Position numbers and translations under genes: made by a program
Notes under the pieces: model-generated
What the model saw: only the letters and a program-made list of their open reading frames with translations
Told to the model about the DNA's origin: nothing
The model's database searches: none
Assembly: GCA_024509875.1 (NCBI GenBank)
Contig: JAMPIV010012281.1
Location: 118,384-182,383, forward strand
Direction of reading: 5' to 3'
From: Oreohelix idahoensis
Taxonomy: Eukaryota; Mollusca; Gastropoda; Stylommatophora; Oreohelicidae
Length of the DNA stretch: 64,000 nucleotides
Shown: positions 11,770-21,798 of the stretch, in pieces
How the letters are laid out: each line of letters opens with the position of its first letter
How positions within the stretch are numbered: the stretch's first letter is position 1

Positions 11770-11866
11770 ATACAGAATCTTAAGTTCAAAATCCAGATAG
11801 GCGAGTCCACGTTTGTCGTACTCGTCTTCCTATTCTAAGTTCAAAGACCGGAAACGAGTCCTCATT
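11770..11866 (-). repeat. duplicated LTR-end/primer-binding-site junction
   Basis: Immediately inside the 5' LTR, two imperfect tandem copies occur about 55-60 bp apart. Each contains, on the minus strand, TACGACAAA(T/C)G(A/T)GGACTCG followed by TTTGAACTTA. The inner copy carries TGGACTCG, resembling a primer-binding site, while the copy touching the LTR reads AGGACTCG. Confidence 0.45.
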
Positions 11867-14051
11867 TGTCGTAGATTTCCGATAGGAGAATTAAGACTAG
11901 GTTTGGTCCCTTCTGAATAGGTTTGAATAGGTGATAGACTCAGTGAGAGTTAGTGAAAGGTAATAGAATTTCCACACATGTGAGATGATAGATTTGATAT
12001 AGTGGCTGTCTCTGAAAGCGAAAAGAATTCTTCTCTCTCTCACCTATCTTCTACAACAGTTGTTACAGCGTCAGACAGACTACACCAATATACATATTAC
12101 GTATATTTCTATCACTCACAGGCACGCACATACACGTGACGACAGGTAAACACACAGACGTGGGAAAACTATAACAATGATATATATATTATCTAGAACG
12201 AGCTGACCAAACACGATTATTAAGTTCAAGAGCGATTTTATTATCAGGAAAAATCGGCTCACAACATCAAAGAAAGTACATCAAGGAAAATACATATACA
12301 CATAGTCATAAAAATCAAGGAAATGTTGCAAGGATGATAGCCCCGTTATAGTGTTAACTCTAGGTTTAGCCCGGCCCCGTTAAGAGAACAGATGATGGCG
12401 CCCGAGTCACAGATACATAGAGTTTGATTCTAAGAGTTGTCTTTGTTTTATCTCGTAATTATATGCACAGAGTTTGAAAAAAATCTGATTTAACCTAAGA
12501 CAAAAACACAATAACTCTAGCCTTAGCAACAAATTATGCAGATTGGAAAGAAAAAAAAATTAGGACAGCAACAGGGTGTCAAAGATATAATAGTGAAAAT
12601 ATCACTCAGACCAGCGTACACTCATTCATTCCGCCATGGCTTCTCATTCAGGTACTCACGACTTTGTTCGCTGCCTCTTGGAACACACTGATTTTAGATC
12701 TTTACACAGACTAAAAAAAAAATGCAGTCTTCTGCCAAGAAGTCCCCAGTTCCAAAAGACGTATTTAACTCGGAGTCTCCGGGAACGACTACTTGGGTGT
12801 GCAAATTTGTTCAAATGTCTGATTAAGTCACCTAACAATTATTCCAGGCGCGGGAGTTAGCAGAGCACAGTGTCAATAGCGTAGGTTTCTAGAAATGATG
12901 AATGTCAGGTCGGTGCCTTCCCTCAGTATAGGATTCACTTTAGTCACACCACAGATTTGTCCACAAATAATATATATAGATAGTCGGGAAATGTTAGTTA
13001 ATACTTGAAGTATTACGCGCCACCAGGCAGAAAGATTACGTAGAGTTTCTAGAAGAAATTAAGATCTGGCTCCAAGGTCCAGTATTTATCATTACAGTCT
13101 TTGAAAACCCGTTATTGGGATATTAGTATTTCTGTCTAACTTGCACCGTCAGATCAGTGTTACTTGAGAAAACCCACGTGGTTCAAAATAAGGACTGTCT
13201 ATTTCTTCACAAGTATGGAAACTACTACTAGGTGATGGTAAAGTTAGGGTCACCCCAAAACTTTCACTCAACCACAGAATTACAGGTAGTCGCACAACTT
13301 AAGAATAAAAATGCTGAAAATATTTCTGGAAGTCTAGAAGTTCGACAAATTGCCGAAACAAACTGAGATCTTCGCTAACAGCTATTCTGTTTACGAGCAA
13401 CCTATCACTGTGAGTCTATGAGCGAGAATGAAATTAAAGTTTCAAACTTGGCCAATATCTTAAAATCAGACAAAGGGCCCAAACTTATTTCGCCAAGCGA
13501 AATTTTCTCCCCTACTCCCAACATTTACGTCCGCTTAACGCGTGTCGTAACTGTCACCTACTGACCACGATGTACGCGTGTCAGTTTCAAATCCCAGACC
13601 GCCTGACTCCATTGCAGGGCAGTTTTCACACTACAGCTGACCATGGCCCAAGTGAGCGCCGTGTCAGTTTGGGATTTTCCAGACCAATGTCTGGATACTG
13701 ACCGGTGCAGATGTAAAGTATCACACCTCACCGGGACTTATGCCGAAAAGAAGCTCGCGCGCTCGGTGAGAATGTAGACGATTTGCTACGTCCTATGTTC
13801 AGCGAACCGACTTATCACGCCTTCTGACGCCCTGCAGCCCTGACATCTACGTAATATCGTCCTAGCGCGATTCTCAGTTTTGAGAAAGAAACAGGTAAAG
13901 TTTGCGAATTATATGAAAATAATATTCGCAAAACGAATGGATGAAAAATATACAGGAAAAAATGAAATACAGAGATAATAAAAGAGAGAATTTGGGTGAA
14001 CGAATAGGAAGAAGATGTAGGAAATTAAATGAATATAAACCCTACGTGACA
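11867..14051 (-). repeat. 5' LTR (right copy)
   Basis: 2185 bp, near-identical to the left LTR. ATG-started frames inside both LTRs (for example 10137-10433 and 13941-14129) continue out of the LTR into unrelated sequence and are not treated as genes. Confidence 0.88.
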
Positions 14052-14098
14052 GGGCCTAACACCATATTTCCCAATATGCGTCAATGTTACCTTTTTTA
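14052..14098 (+). mobile_element. tRNA-derived SINE, 3' part
   Basis: After the LTR element the SINE resumes with a repeated GGGCC (TSD, 14052-14056) and TAACACCATATTTCCCAATA, matching the uninterrupted copy at 33683-34052. The homology fades by about 14098 and the LINE-like tail is absent here. Confidence 0.75.
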
Positions 14099-14175
14099 TA
14101 TTACTGCATTTCTTTTTTTTTTTTTTTAATTTAAATTTGAATGGTCCACTTTTTAACAGTAATTTTAGTTACTAT

Positions 14176-14187
14176 AAACTTACACAT
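14176..14187 (+). repeat. left TSD of RTE LINE F
   Basis: AAACTTACACAT, repeated exactly at 17322-17333. Confidence 0.85.
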
Positions 14188-17100
14188 TGGTCCTCCAGGT
14201 TCGGGGTTTTAGCATAGGGCTGACACCCCTGTCTATGTAAAAAGAAATGAAGTTACGGAAACAACAACAAATGAACAAAATTTGCTGCGGGACGGACATC
14301 CGGAGTGGTGAAAGCCAAAAGGAAACCACTGACATGAAAACGGACGTCCTGACCGCAAAACGTGAAACAAGAATAGGATTTTGGAATGTCAGGACAATGA
14401 ACGAGACGGGTAAACTAAAACAGGTCACAGCAGAAATGAGAAACTATAGATTACACATTCTAGGGATAAGCGAGAGCAGATGGACAGGGGCAGGAAAAGT
14501 TAAAATAGCAACAGGAGAAACAGTACTTTACTCTGGAAGAGAGGATGGACAGCACAAAGAAGGTGTAGCCATTATTCTACAGAAAGGAATAGAAAGGACA
14601 TTACTGGAATAGAAACCCATCAACAACAGAATGATAAGAATAAGATTGAGAGGGAGATTCACCAACACTACAATAATACAATGCTACGCACCAACAAATG
14701 ACAGCGATGAAGAGGTCAAGGATGAATTCTATCAACAACTACAGAAAGAAATGGAAGACACACCTAGATATGATCTTATCATAGTAATGGGAGACCTCAA
14801 TGCGAAAGTTGGAACACACAATACATATAATGAAAGAGTAATGGGGAAATGCGGCAGCGGAACAGCAAACGAAAATGGTGATAAATTAATAAGTTTCTGT
14901 AGCATTAACAACCTGGTCATTGGAGGAACACTCTTCCCACACAAGGAAATTCACAAATTGACATGGGAATCACCAAATGGTCGGGACAGAAACCAGATTG
15001 ATCACATCATGATTAATGGTAGATGGAGACATGCATTACAGGATGTGAGGGTAAGAAGAGGTGCAGATGTGGGAAGTGATCACCATTTAGTAGTAGCAAA
15101 ACTGAAAATGAAACTAAGAACGGTAGGACCAACTGTAACTACACAGAAAAGGTTTGACATCAGCAAATTGAAGGACCCCCTTACCAGAAAAGCTTTTGTG
15201 GCTGATATAAAGAAACGATATAAGTTTGCCATAAGTCAGGAAAAGACATTGACTGATGATATAGACCAGAAATTCAACACCATTTCAACAATATATCAGG
15301 AAAGCAACAAATCATGCTTGGGATTCCAGGAAAGGAAGAAGCAAGACTGGATAACACCAGAAACATTAAACACCATAAAGATGAGAAAGGAAATGAAAAG
15401 AAAGAAAACAGAAGCGAAGTCCCCCAGGTTAAAGCAACTATATAGCGAACAATACAGTCAGCTGAACAAGGAAGTTAAACGCCAAACCCGAGCCAACAAA
15501 AGGAATTTCCTAGACGATCTTGCAAGACAGGCAGAAGAGGCAGCACTGAGAAATGAACAAAGTACAGTATACAAAATAACTAAATTCATCAGCGGAAAAC
15601 GAGGTGCAAACAATATTACACTAGTAAGAAATAAGCAAGGAAATCTCATCACGACAGCAGAGGGACAGGAAACAAGATGGGCAGAGCATTTCAGAGAAAC
15701 TCTGAACAAGGAACCACCAGAGACACAATTGAATGTTCCTGAGGCTGAAAATGATCTAGATGTTAATACAGACATTCCACGAAAAGAAGAAATCATCACA
15801 GCAATCAAAGGGTTAAAGAATGGAAAAGCTCCTGGCCATGATAACTTAAATGCAGAGCTATTCAAGACAGACCCTGAGCTAGCAGCAGAACTATTAGAAC
15901 CACTATTTGCACAAGTCTGGAAAACAGGGGCAACACCAACGGAGTGGAACAAAGGAATAGTTGTCAAATTGCCCAAGAAGGGACATTTTGCAGACTGCAG
16001 TAACTGGCTTCTCTCAGTTTCCAGCAAAATACTGGGCAGGATAATTACACAGAGAATTTCAAAAGCAGTAGACCACAAACTGAGGAAAGAACAAGCGGGA
16101 TTTAGAAAGAACAGAAGATGTGTAGATCATATATTTACAATCAGGAACATTATTGAGCAGTGCTCAGAATGGCAAAGACAGCTGTACATTAATTTCGTTG
16201 ATTTTGAAAAGGCTTTTGACAGTATACATAGAGACAGTTTATGGAAAATATTGATTGAGGGCTTATGGAATTCCAAGCTGCATAGTGTCAATCATAAAAA
16301 GCCTCTATGCCAACTTTACGTGTAGCGTTGGGAAGAGCAACATAACCTTTGAGGTGAAGACAGGAGTACGACAGGGATGCCCCTTATCAACCACTCTATT
16401 TTTAACAGGCATAGACTGGGTGATGCGCCAAAAAACAGAGGGTAGTCCAAGAGGAATGAAATGGACTACTTTTTCTACATTGGAAGATCTGGAATATGCA
16501 GATGACATTGCACTACTAGCACATTCACATCAACACATCCAGGAAAAAACGGATAGACTTAATAAGTATAGCCAGCAGGTGGGCTTGTACATCAATCTAA
16601 AGAAGTCAGAGGTCATGATGCTCAATGTGAGCAACCCTGAGCCCATATCAGCAAGGAATCAGCAACTGGAACAGACAGACACCTTCACATATCTAGGATG
16701 CATAGTATCACCAGACGGCGGAGCAAGCAAAGACATAAACAACAGAATGAACAAAGCAAGAACAGCCTTTTTTAGTCTAAACAACATCTGGAAGTCCTCT
16801 CAGTACAGCACAAGCACAAAATTAAGATTATATCAGAGCTGCGTGCTTTCTGTGCTGCACTATGGTGCGGAATGCTGGAGAGTTACAAAGAAGGAAATGT
16901 CGAAATTGTCCTCTTTTCACACAACATGCCTAAGAAAAATTCACCGAATCTTTTGGCAGAATACCATCACCAACCAAGATCTGCTTACTCGAAACAAGCA
17001 AGAGGACATGCACACCATCATAGCTGGCAGACGCTGGAGCTGGGTTGGCCATGTCCTCAGAAGAGACCCCGATGCCATCACAAGAACAGCTATGCTATGG

Positions 17101-17321
17101 ACCCCTGAAGGAAAACGAAAGAGAGGCCGATCAAAAACAACTTGGCGGAGGACTGTGGAGGCTGAGATGCAAAGAATGAACCAGAGTTGGGGCACTGTAC
17201 GAAGGATGGCCGCCGACCGAGCAAAGTGGAATCAATTTGTTGCTGCCCTACAAGACGCCACAAGGCGTGATGGCCACTGACTGCTTTGACGGTCGGCGGT
17301 TAAGGATCAAAGAAGAAGAAG
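14188..17321 (+). mobile_element. RTE-type LINE, copy F
   Basis: A 3.13-kb non-LTR element bounded by an exact 12-bp TSD. It has a short 5' leader, one long endonuclease-RT frame and a 3' end of GATCAAAGAAGAAGAAG. The right TSD ends exactly one base before the tRNA-Leu pseudogene at 17334. Copies G (22988-25085) and H (55354-55556) belong to the same family. Confidence 0.88.
14247..17280 (+). pseudogene. RTE LINE F endonuclease-reverse transcriptase, two lesions
   Basis: The frame starts near 14247 and ends at 17280 after RDGH. The AP endonuclease shows RIGFWNVRTMNETGKLKQV, SESRW, a GDLNAKVG metal-binding box and GSDHH. The RT shows EQAGFRKNRRCVDH, the NFVDFEKAFDSIHRDSLW motif, TGVRQGCPLS, the LEYADDIALL catalytic box (about 16490-16515), and the C-terminal GHVLRRD and PEGKRKRGRSKTTWRR motifs typical of RTE proteins. 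Lesions: an in-frame TAG at 14610-14612, where the family has Trp; a 12-nt deletion near 16003 relative to G; and a 4-nt insertion near 16250 that shifts frame. Otherwise coding capacity is well preserved, so it is a recent copy. Confidence 0.85.
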
Positions 17322-17333
17322 AAACTTACACAT

Positions 17334-17409
17334 GTCAGGATGGCCGAGCGGTCTAAGGCGCCAGACTCAAGGTTCATAACCTTCCCTTGTTCAAATCCCA
17401 CTTCTGACA
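17334..17409 (+). pseudogene. tRNA-Leu(CAA) pseudogene, internally deleted
   Basis: Matches the 1475 tRNA at both ends (GTCAGGATGGCCGAG and TTCAAATCCCACTTCTGACA). It lacks about 42 nt covering the end of the intron, the 3' side of the anticodon stem and the variable arm. There is no T4 terminator directly downstream. It abuts the right TSD of LINE F. Confidence 0.8.
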
Positions 17410-17527
17410 ATTACTTTATATTTTATATAAATAATTCTTTCACGTTTATTTTCAATAATTCGAAATTGTTTGCATACGTGACTTTTAAGGCTTGTCGGTG
17501 CTCGAGCTAATTCTCTTTTATTTAAAT

Positions 17528-20500
17528 TCTTCTTCTTCTTTCGTTCGCTTGAAATATATTGTCTATATCTGCAATGTTGTTTCTTGTATAAACTTCACTG
17601 TCTTTTGTAGTTCATACAGAGGTCCGTATAGTTTTGCTTCTAGTGTTGTTTCTCTGGGCCAGTGGGTTTGCCTCAATATATCATATTCGGGGCAATCTTG
17701 AAGTACGTGCTCCGCAGTCTGGGGTGCCTGTCCACATGTATACATGGCTGAATTGCCAATCTTGAATTTTGTATACATGTGGCTGCGGAGGCGGTTGTGT
17801 CCTGTTCTGAGGCGCAGAATGACTATTTGTTCTGATCTGTTCATAGCTTGGTAGTCATCCTGCGTTGATGTTGGTGGCTTTCTGATAGATTTGATCATCT
17901 TTTTCTTCTGATGGTACGTAACTGGTACATCCGGTTGCTCGTCTGCAGCACCTTCTTTAGCCAGTCCGTCTGCTCTCTCGTTTCCTGGTATTCCACAATG
18001 AGACGGTATCCACTGCATGGCGACCCTGCGCTGGTTGCACAGTTCAGAAAGTAGGGCTTGTATACCTGGCAATTTTCTGGACTGAAGTGCTTGGAGTGCT
18101 GATCTTGCATCTGTCAGGAATACTACAGGCTGTGGACCGAGATTGGTGTTCAGTAGTTTCTCAGTTGCCACCTTGATTGCCTGGACTTCTGCATCATAGT
18201 TGTTACAGAATTTCCCCGTTGGTACTCTGACCGTATCCCTAGTGTTGTTTGGGTATTCTATGTACACTCCTGCTCCTCCATTCTTTACTGCATTCTGTGC
18301 TGACCCATCCGTGTATACTCGGACCCAGAGGTCCTGTGGGTATTCATCATCCAGGAAACTGAGAGTGACTGTCCTACGTTGCACGCTGTTCTGTTCATCC
18401 CTGTCGAATATTCCTTTCACTTTCGTGTGGATGTGTACTGGTAGTCCATGCTCCTCTCTCCAAGGGGTTTGTTCTGGCACAGACTTTAGGGGGCTGTTAA
18501 CTTCAGGCAGGTCTGAGGTTTGTCTACGAAATCGTTTGGCCTGGTGGATAAAGCTGCTTCTTTTCAGTCGCCCCATTGCTAGGTTTTGGAATCTGTCCTT
18601 CATTGGATGGCTCGGCATACAGAGGAACTTTTCTGCCTGTGTTAGCACTTTTGTGTCTCTGCGTTCTCTCAGTGCTTGTATCCTCCCCATTTTCTCCATC
18701 TCCACTATAGGCGTCGATTTCATTGCCCCCGTGATGACCCTAAGCGCCTGGTTTTGCACCTTATCTAGCTCTTGTAATGTGGTGTTTGATGCTGGACACC
18801 ACGCAGCTGACCCATATTCCAGGTGTGGTCGTATGCCCTGCTGGTAAACTTTACTAAGTATTTTCCCGCTGGCTCCCCATGTGGTTCCACTTAGTTTTCT
18901 CAGGATGGCTAGCTTCCTCCTGGCCTTTGTTGCTGCCTTGTTGATGTGCTGCTTCCACGTCAGCCTATCATCGAATGTAACTCCGAGATAGGTGGGTTGT
19001 TTATCTTCTCTCAGGAGCTCTTCGTTTATCTTGATGACACCAGCTTTTTGTTTGGGAGAGAGGGTGAAGAGCGTAGTGCTGCACTTGTCTGTGTTGATGC
19101 TGACACACCATCTATTTGCCCATGAGGTTAAAGCATCTATAGCTCTTTGTAGCAGTTTGGTGGCCACTGTTGCATGCTCATCTGTGCACCATATTACCAG
19201 GTCATCAGCGTACATTGCCACTTTCATTCCATGCGGTAGTTCAGCAACCAGGTCGTTGATGTAGACTAGGAAAAGTGTGGGGGACAGAACCCCTCCCTGA
19301 GGGACGCCATGACGCAGTAGAATTTTCTTACTCTTGAGGCCATCTAGTTGTACTCGGGCTCTTCTGTTATGCAAGTATGCTTTCACCCATTTGTACATCT
19401 TACCATTCACTCTACAATTTCTCAGTTTCTTCAGAAGCCCTTCTTTCCAAACCTTGTCAAATGCTTTCCTTAGATCTATCCATGCTGCTAGTACCAGTTT
19501 CTTATCTTGGAACGCATCCTCAATCTCTTGGGAAAGGTAAGTTGCCTGATCTTCGGTGGAATAACACTGCCTAAAGCCCGCCTGCTGTGGTACAAGAAGG
19601 TTTTCACTTTCAAGGTACCACTGTAGCCTGAGGTTGATGATACGTTCCATTGTTTTGCAGAGGCAGCTTGTAAGGCTGATTGGTCTGTAGCTGGAGGCAG
19701 TGGAACTGTCTTTTCCTGGTTTTAGGAGTGGTATCATGATTGCTTCCCTCCAGGTCTGTGGAACTCTGCCTGAGTTCCAACAGATATTAAAGATCTGCAG
19801 CAGCTTTGTTTTTGCTGCGGTTCCCAAGTTCTTAATCATTTCATTGGACACTCCATCAACTCCTGGCGACTTTCTCATTTTCAATTTGGATATTGCAAGC
19901 TCCAGTTCTCTGAATGTGATTGGTGCCTCCATAACTTCAGGTATGGTTCCATCTCGTCCTGCGTGTTGTTGTTTCTCACGAGTCTCCTGTTGCTTCTCTG
20001 GGCTAACTTCGATGTTGTTGTCTTTAGCAAAGGAGTCTGCAAAGTGATCAGCTGCCTGTTTTCCCATGAGGATGTTTCCATCTTTGTACAGAGCAATCCT
20101 TGAGTTTCTCCCTGTACCTTCATCGTTAAGTTGCTTTACCAGCTTCCACAGTTTCCTCGAATCTCTTTCGAAGTTCAAGGACTCTGTTTTCTCCTTCCAG
20201 CTTCTTCGCCTGGCCTGCAACTTGGCCCTTTGAAATTTGGCCTTAGCTTGCTGGTAGTTATTGTGGTGTTCTTGGCATGGACTGGTCTCTGCCTGCTTTC
20301 GAGATGTTTCCACGTCGTTGTGCATCTGCTCTAGTTCACTATTCCAATATGGTTTGTAGTGCTTACGAGCCCCTCTAGGTATTGTTTCACGAGCAGCCTG
20401 TAATATGCATCTGCTGAATTCATCGACTAGCTTATTGATGTCTTTGTCTACAGTCAGATCTCTAGCCAGTATACTAGTACGGTGCTGGTACATTGTCCAG

Positions 20501-21590
20501 TCTGCCTTCTTGTAGTTCCACCTAGAGAGAGTGCTGCTCTCCTTGACAAGTTCATTTTCCACAATTAGGAAGACTGGCCGGTGGTCGCTGCCTCCAAGTT
20601 GTTTCCCTACAACGCGTGTGGTGTTCCACTCCAGGCCGGGTGAGTGGAATGCCAGGTCTGGTGTAGAGGTGGTGTGCCATGACCTCGAGTAGAAGGTTGG
20701 TGGGTCGATTGGCTGGTTAATCAGGATAAGCCCATTGTCATCCTGCCAGTTTTCAAGCTCCTCACCTCTCCTGTCCATGTGATCATAGCCCCAGCTCTGT
20801 GAGTGGCTGTTGAAGTCTCCGCATACAATCAGTCTTTCTTTTGCTGGGATTGTATCTAGTGCCAGTGGGCGGTCGCTCGGACAGTAGTAGTTGAGCAGGT
20901 GGAATTCTGAACTTTCTGTCCTGAGATGAAGCATCTGGTATTCCGCCCCCTCCATATATGTTTCAAGCTGACATGCACTGATGTTATTCCTCACGAGTGT
21001 CAGTATTCCACCCTTTCGCCTGTCTATTCGGTCAGATCGGTAGCACTGGTAGCCTCTGATTTTGAAGGCTATGTCTTTGTTGAGGTGGGTTTCTTGCAAG
21101 CAACATACATTTACTTGCTCTTCATTCAAGATGTTTTCGAGCTCTAATTTTTTGCTGTAGCCGTCTTTTTTACTATTGACGCCTTCAGCATTCCAGTGCA
21201 TTATTTTAAATGGTCTTTTCTTTGCTTGGCCAGTAGCTCTATTCTCATGCCTCCTGGCTCCACGGGGCAATTGAGAAGGACCCCCAGTAGTAGGGGTTGG
21301 GCCCTTCCGAGGCAGAGGGCCCGGCACTGCGCCTGCCTGGGTGTCCGTCACAGGGCGAGTGCCATAACGTTTTGCAGATATAGGCATACTTCCCATAGCG
21401 CATGTGCGTGGCATCCTGATTGCTGTGGTGCGCCTCTTGGCTGGTTGCCTCCGTCTTCAGCACCTTGACTTGCTAGGGCAGACTGTGGTCTTGCTCGAGT
21501 GTAGGAGGGCCTGGCCAGTCTTGGTTTTTCAGCCGCTGATGGCTGTACTTGAGCCCCATCTCCACGTCAAGGAGCTGGCCTCGATGGGGT
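17528..21590 (-). mobile_element. I-superfamily LINE, copy B (apparently complete)
   Basis: A 4.06-kb minus-strand element flanked by an exact 12-bp TSD (TTTTATTTAAAT at 17516-17527 and 21591-21602). The 5' leader is about 176 bp (starting ACCCCATCGAGGCCAGC). The 3' end has a GAAGAAGAAGAA tail. It belongs to the same superfamily as A and C but is clearly a different subfamily by protein sequence. No ORF1 is present. Confidence 0.88.
17563..21414 (-). CDS. LINE B polyprotein: endonuclease, RT, RNase H (intact ORF)
   Basis: One uninterrupted 1283-residue frame. The AP endonuclease (about residues 70-290) shows MHWNAEGVNSKK, CLQETHL, CGDFNSHSQSWGYD and GSDHRPVFL. The RT (about 520-800) shows RPISLTSCLCKTMERI, AGFRQCYSTEDQ, GVPQGGVLSPTLF, the YADD active site near residue 733 and YLGVTFDDRLTW. 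RNase H (about 1025-1160) shows YTDGSAQNAVKNGGAG, LTDARSALQAL and PSHCGIPGNERADGLAKEGA, which supply the acidic residues and the His. A CTCG...TAEHVLQDC zinc-binding-like motif lies near the C-terminus. The protein would nick target DNA and reverse-transcribe its own RNA. All key residues I can check are present, so it may be competent. The start used is the first ATG; an ATG a few residues downstream is also possible. Confidence 0.9.
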   Translation of the reverse strand: MPRTCAMGSMPISAKRYGTRPVTDTQAGAVPGPLPRKGPTPTTGGPSQLPRGARRHENRATGQAKKRPFKIMHWNAEGVNSKKDGYSKKLELENILNEEQVNVCCLQETHLNKDIAFKIRGYQCYRSDRIDRRKGGILTLVRNNISACQLETYMEGAEYQMLHLRTESSEFHLLNYYCPSDRPLALDTIPAKERLIVCGDFNSHSQSWGYDHMDRRGEELENWQDDNGLILINQPIDPPTFYSRSWHTTSTPDLAFHSPGLEWNTTRVVGKQLGGSDHRPVFLIVENELVKESSTLSRWNYKKADWTMYQHRTSILARDLTVDKDINKLVDEFSRCILQAARETIPRGARKHYKPYWNSELEQMHNDVETSRKQAETSPCQEHHNNYQQAKAKFQRAKLQARRRSWKEKTESLNFERDSRKLWKLVKQLNDEGTGRNSRIALYKDGNILMGKQAADHFADSFAKDNNIEVSPEKQQETREKQQHAGRDGTIPEVMEAPITFRELELAISKLKMRKSPGVDGVSNEMIKNLGTAAKTKLLQIFNICWNSGRVPQTWREAIMIPLLKPGKDSSTASSYRPISLTSCLCKTMERIINLRLQWYLESENLLVPQQAGFRQCYSTEDQATYLSQEIEDAFQDKKLVLAAWIDLRKAFDKVWKEGLLKKLRNCRVNGKMYKWVKAYLHNRRARVQLDGLKSKKILLRHGVPQGGVLSPTLFLVYINDLVAELPHGMKVAMYADDLVIWCTDEHATVATKLLQRAIDALTSWANRWCVSINTDKCSTTLFTLSPKQKAGVIKINEELLREDKQPTYLGVTFDDRLTWKQHINKAATKARRKLAILRKLSGTTWGASGKILSKVYQQGIRPHLEYGSAAWCPASNTTLQELDKVQNQALRVITGAMKSTPIVEMEKMGRIQALRERRDTKVLTQAEKFLCMPSHPMKDRFQNLAMGRLKRSSFIHQAKRFRRQTSDLPEVNSPLKSVPEQTPWREEHGLPVHIHTKVKGIFDRDEQNSVQRRTVTLSFLDDEYPQDLWVRVYTDGSAQNAVKNGGAGVYIEYPNNTRDTVRVPTGKFCNNYDAEVQAIKVATEKLLNTNLGPQPVVFLTDARSALQALQSRKLPGIQALLSELCNQRRVAMQWIPSHCGIPGNERADGLAKEGAADEQPDVPVTYHQKKKMIKSIRKPPTSTQDDYQAMNRSEQIVILRLRTGHNRLRSHMYTKFKIGNSAMYTCGQAPQTAEHVLQDCPEYDILRQTHWPRETTLEAKLYGPLYELQKTVKFIQETTLQI

Positions 21591-21709
21591 TTTTATTTAA
21601 ATATTTTCTCCAAGTCTGCGTTTGCATCTGTAGGTCTACCATCGATTACTAGTATTTGACAGTGAAAATCTTAGTTGTTTAAATAAATAATGAAGGAAAC
21701 CCGAGCCAT

Positions 21710-21786
21710 ACTTACTTAGTCGTTCCCCTTCTACCGTGAGGTGTAGAGGTTTGGAAGAGAGGGCGCCAGACTATCCTATCGGCTGT
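21710..21786 (-). mobile_element. orphan E-family LINE/SINE 3' tail with TSD
   Basis: A 77-bp segment matches, on the minus strand, the extreme 3' end of LINE E/E2 and of the 33683 SINE (CAGCCGATAGGATAGTCTGG ... GGAACGACTAAGTAAGTA). It is flanked by AACCCGAGCCAT (21698-21709) and AACCTGAGCCAT (21787-21798), an 11/12 match. I read it as an extremely 5'-truncated retrotransposition event rather than a relic of a larger copy. Confidence 0.8.
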
Positions 21787-21798
21787 AACCTGAGCCAT

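Larger units (their letters stand above)
8062..14051 (-). mobile_element. LTR retrotransposon (Ty3/gypsy-like), internally deleted
   Basis: Two direct repeats of about 2.19 kb (8062-10247 and 11867-14051), beginning TG and ending CA on the plus strand, flank an interior of only 1.62 kb. The whole 5990-bp unit is bounded by a 5-bp TSD, GGGCC, within a SINE. Orientation is minus: a polypurine tract (AAAGGGGGGAGGC) abuts the left LTR, a gag-like start lies next to the right LTR, and the end of the integrase lies next to the left LTR. Most of gag and nearly all of protease, RT, RNase H and integrase are missing. The LTRs differ at only a handful of positions by eye, so the insertion looks young although it is non-autonomous. 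Confidence 0.88.

Noticed and set aside
18200..18847. 215-residue plus-strand ORF, and other antisense ORFs over LINEs B, C, E2 and K
   Set aside because: They are shadows of the LINE coding strands and have no motifs of their own.
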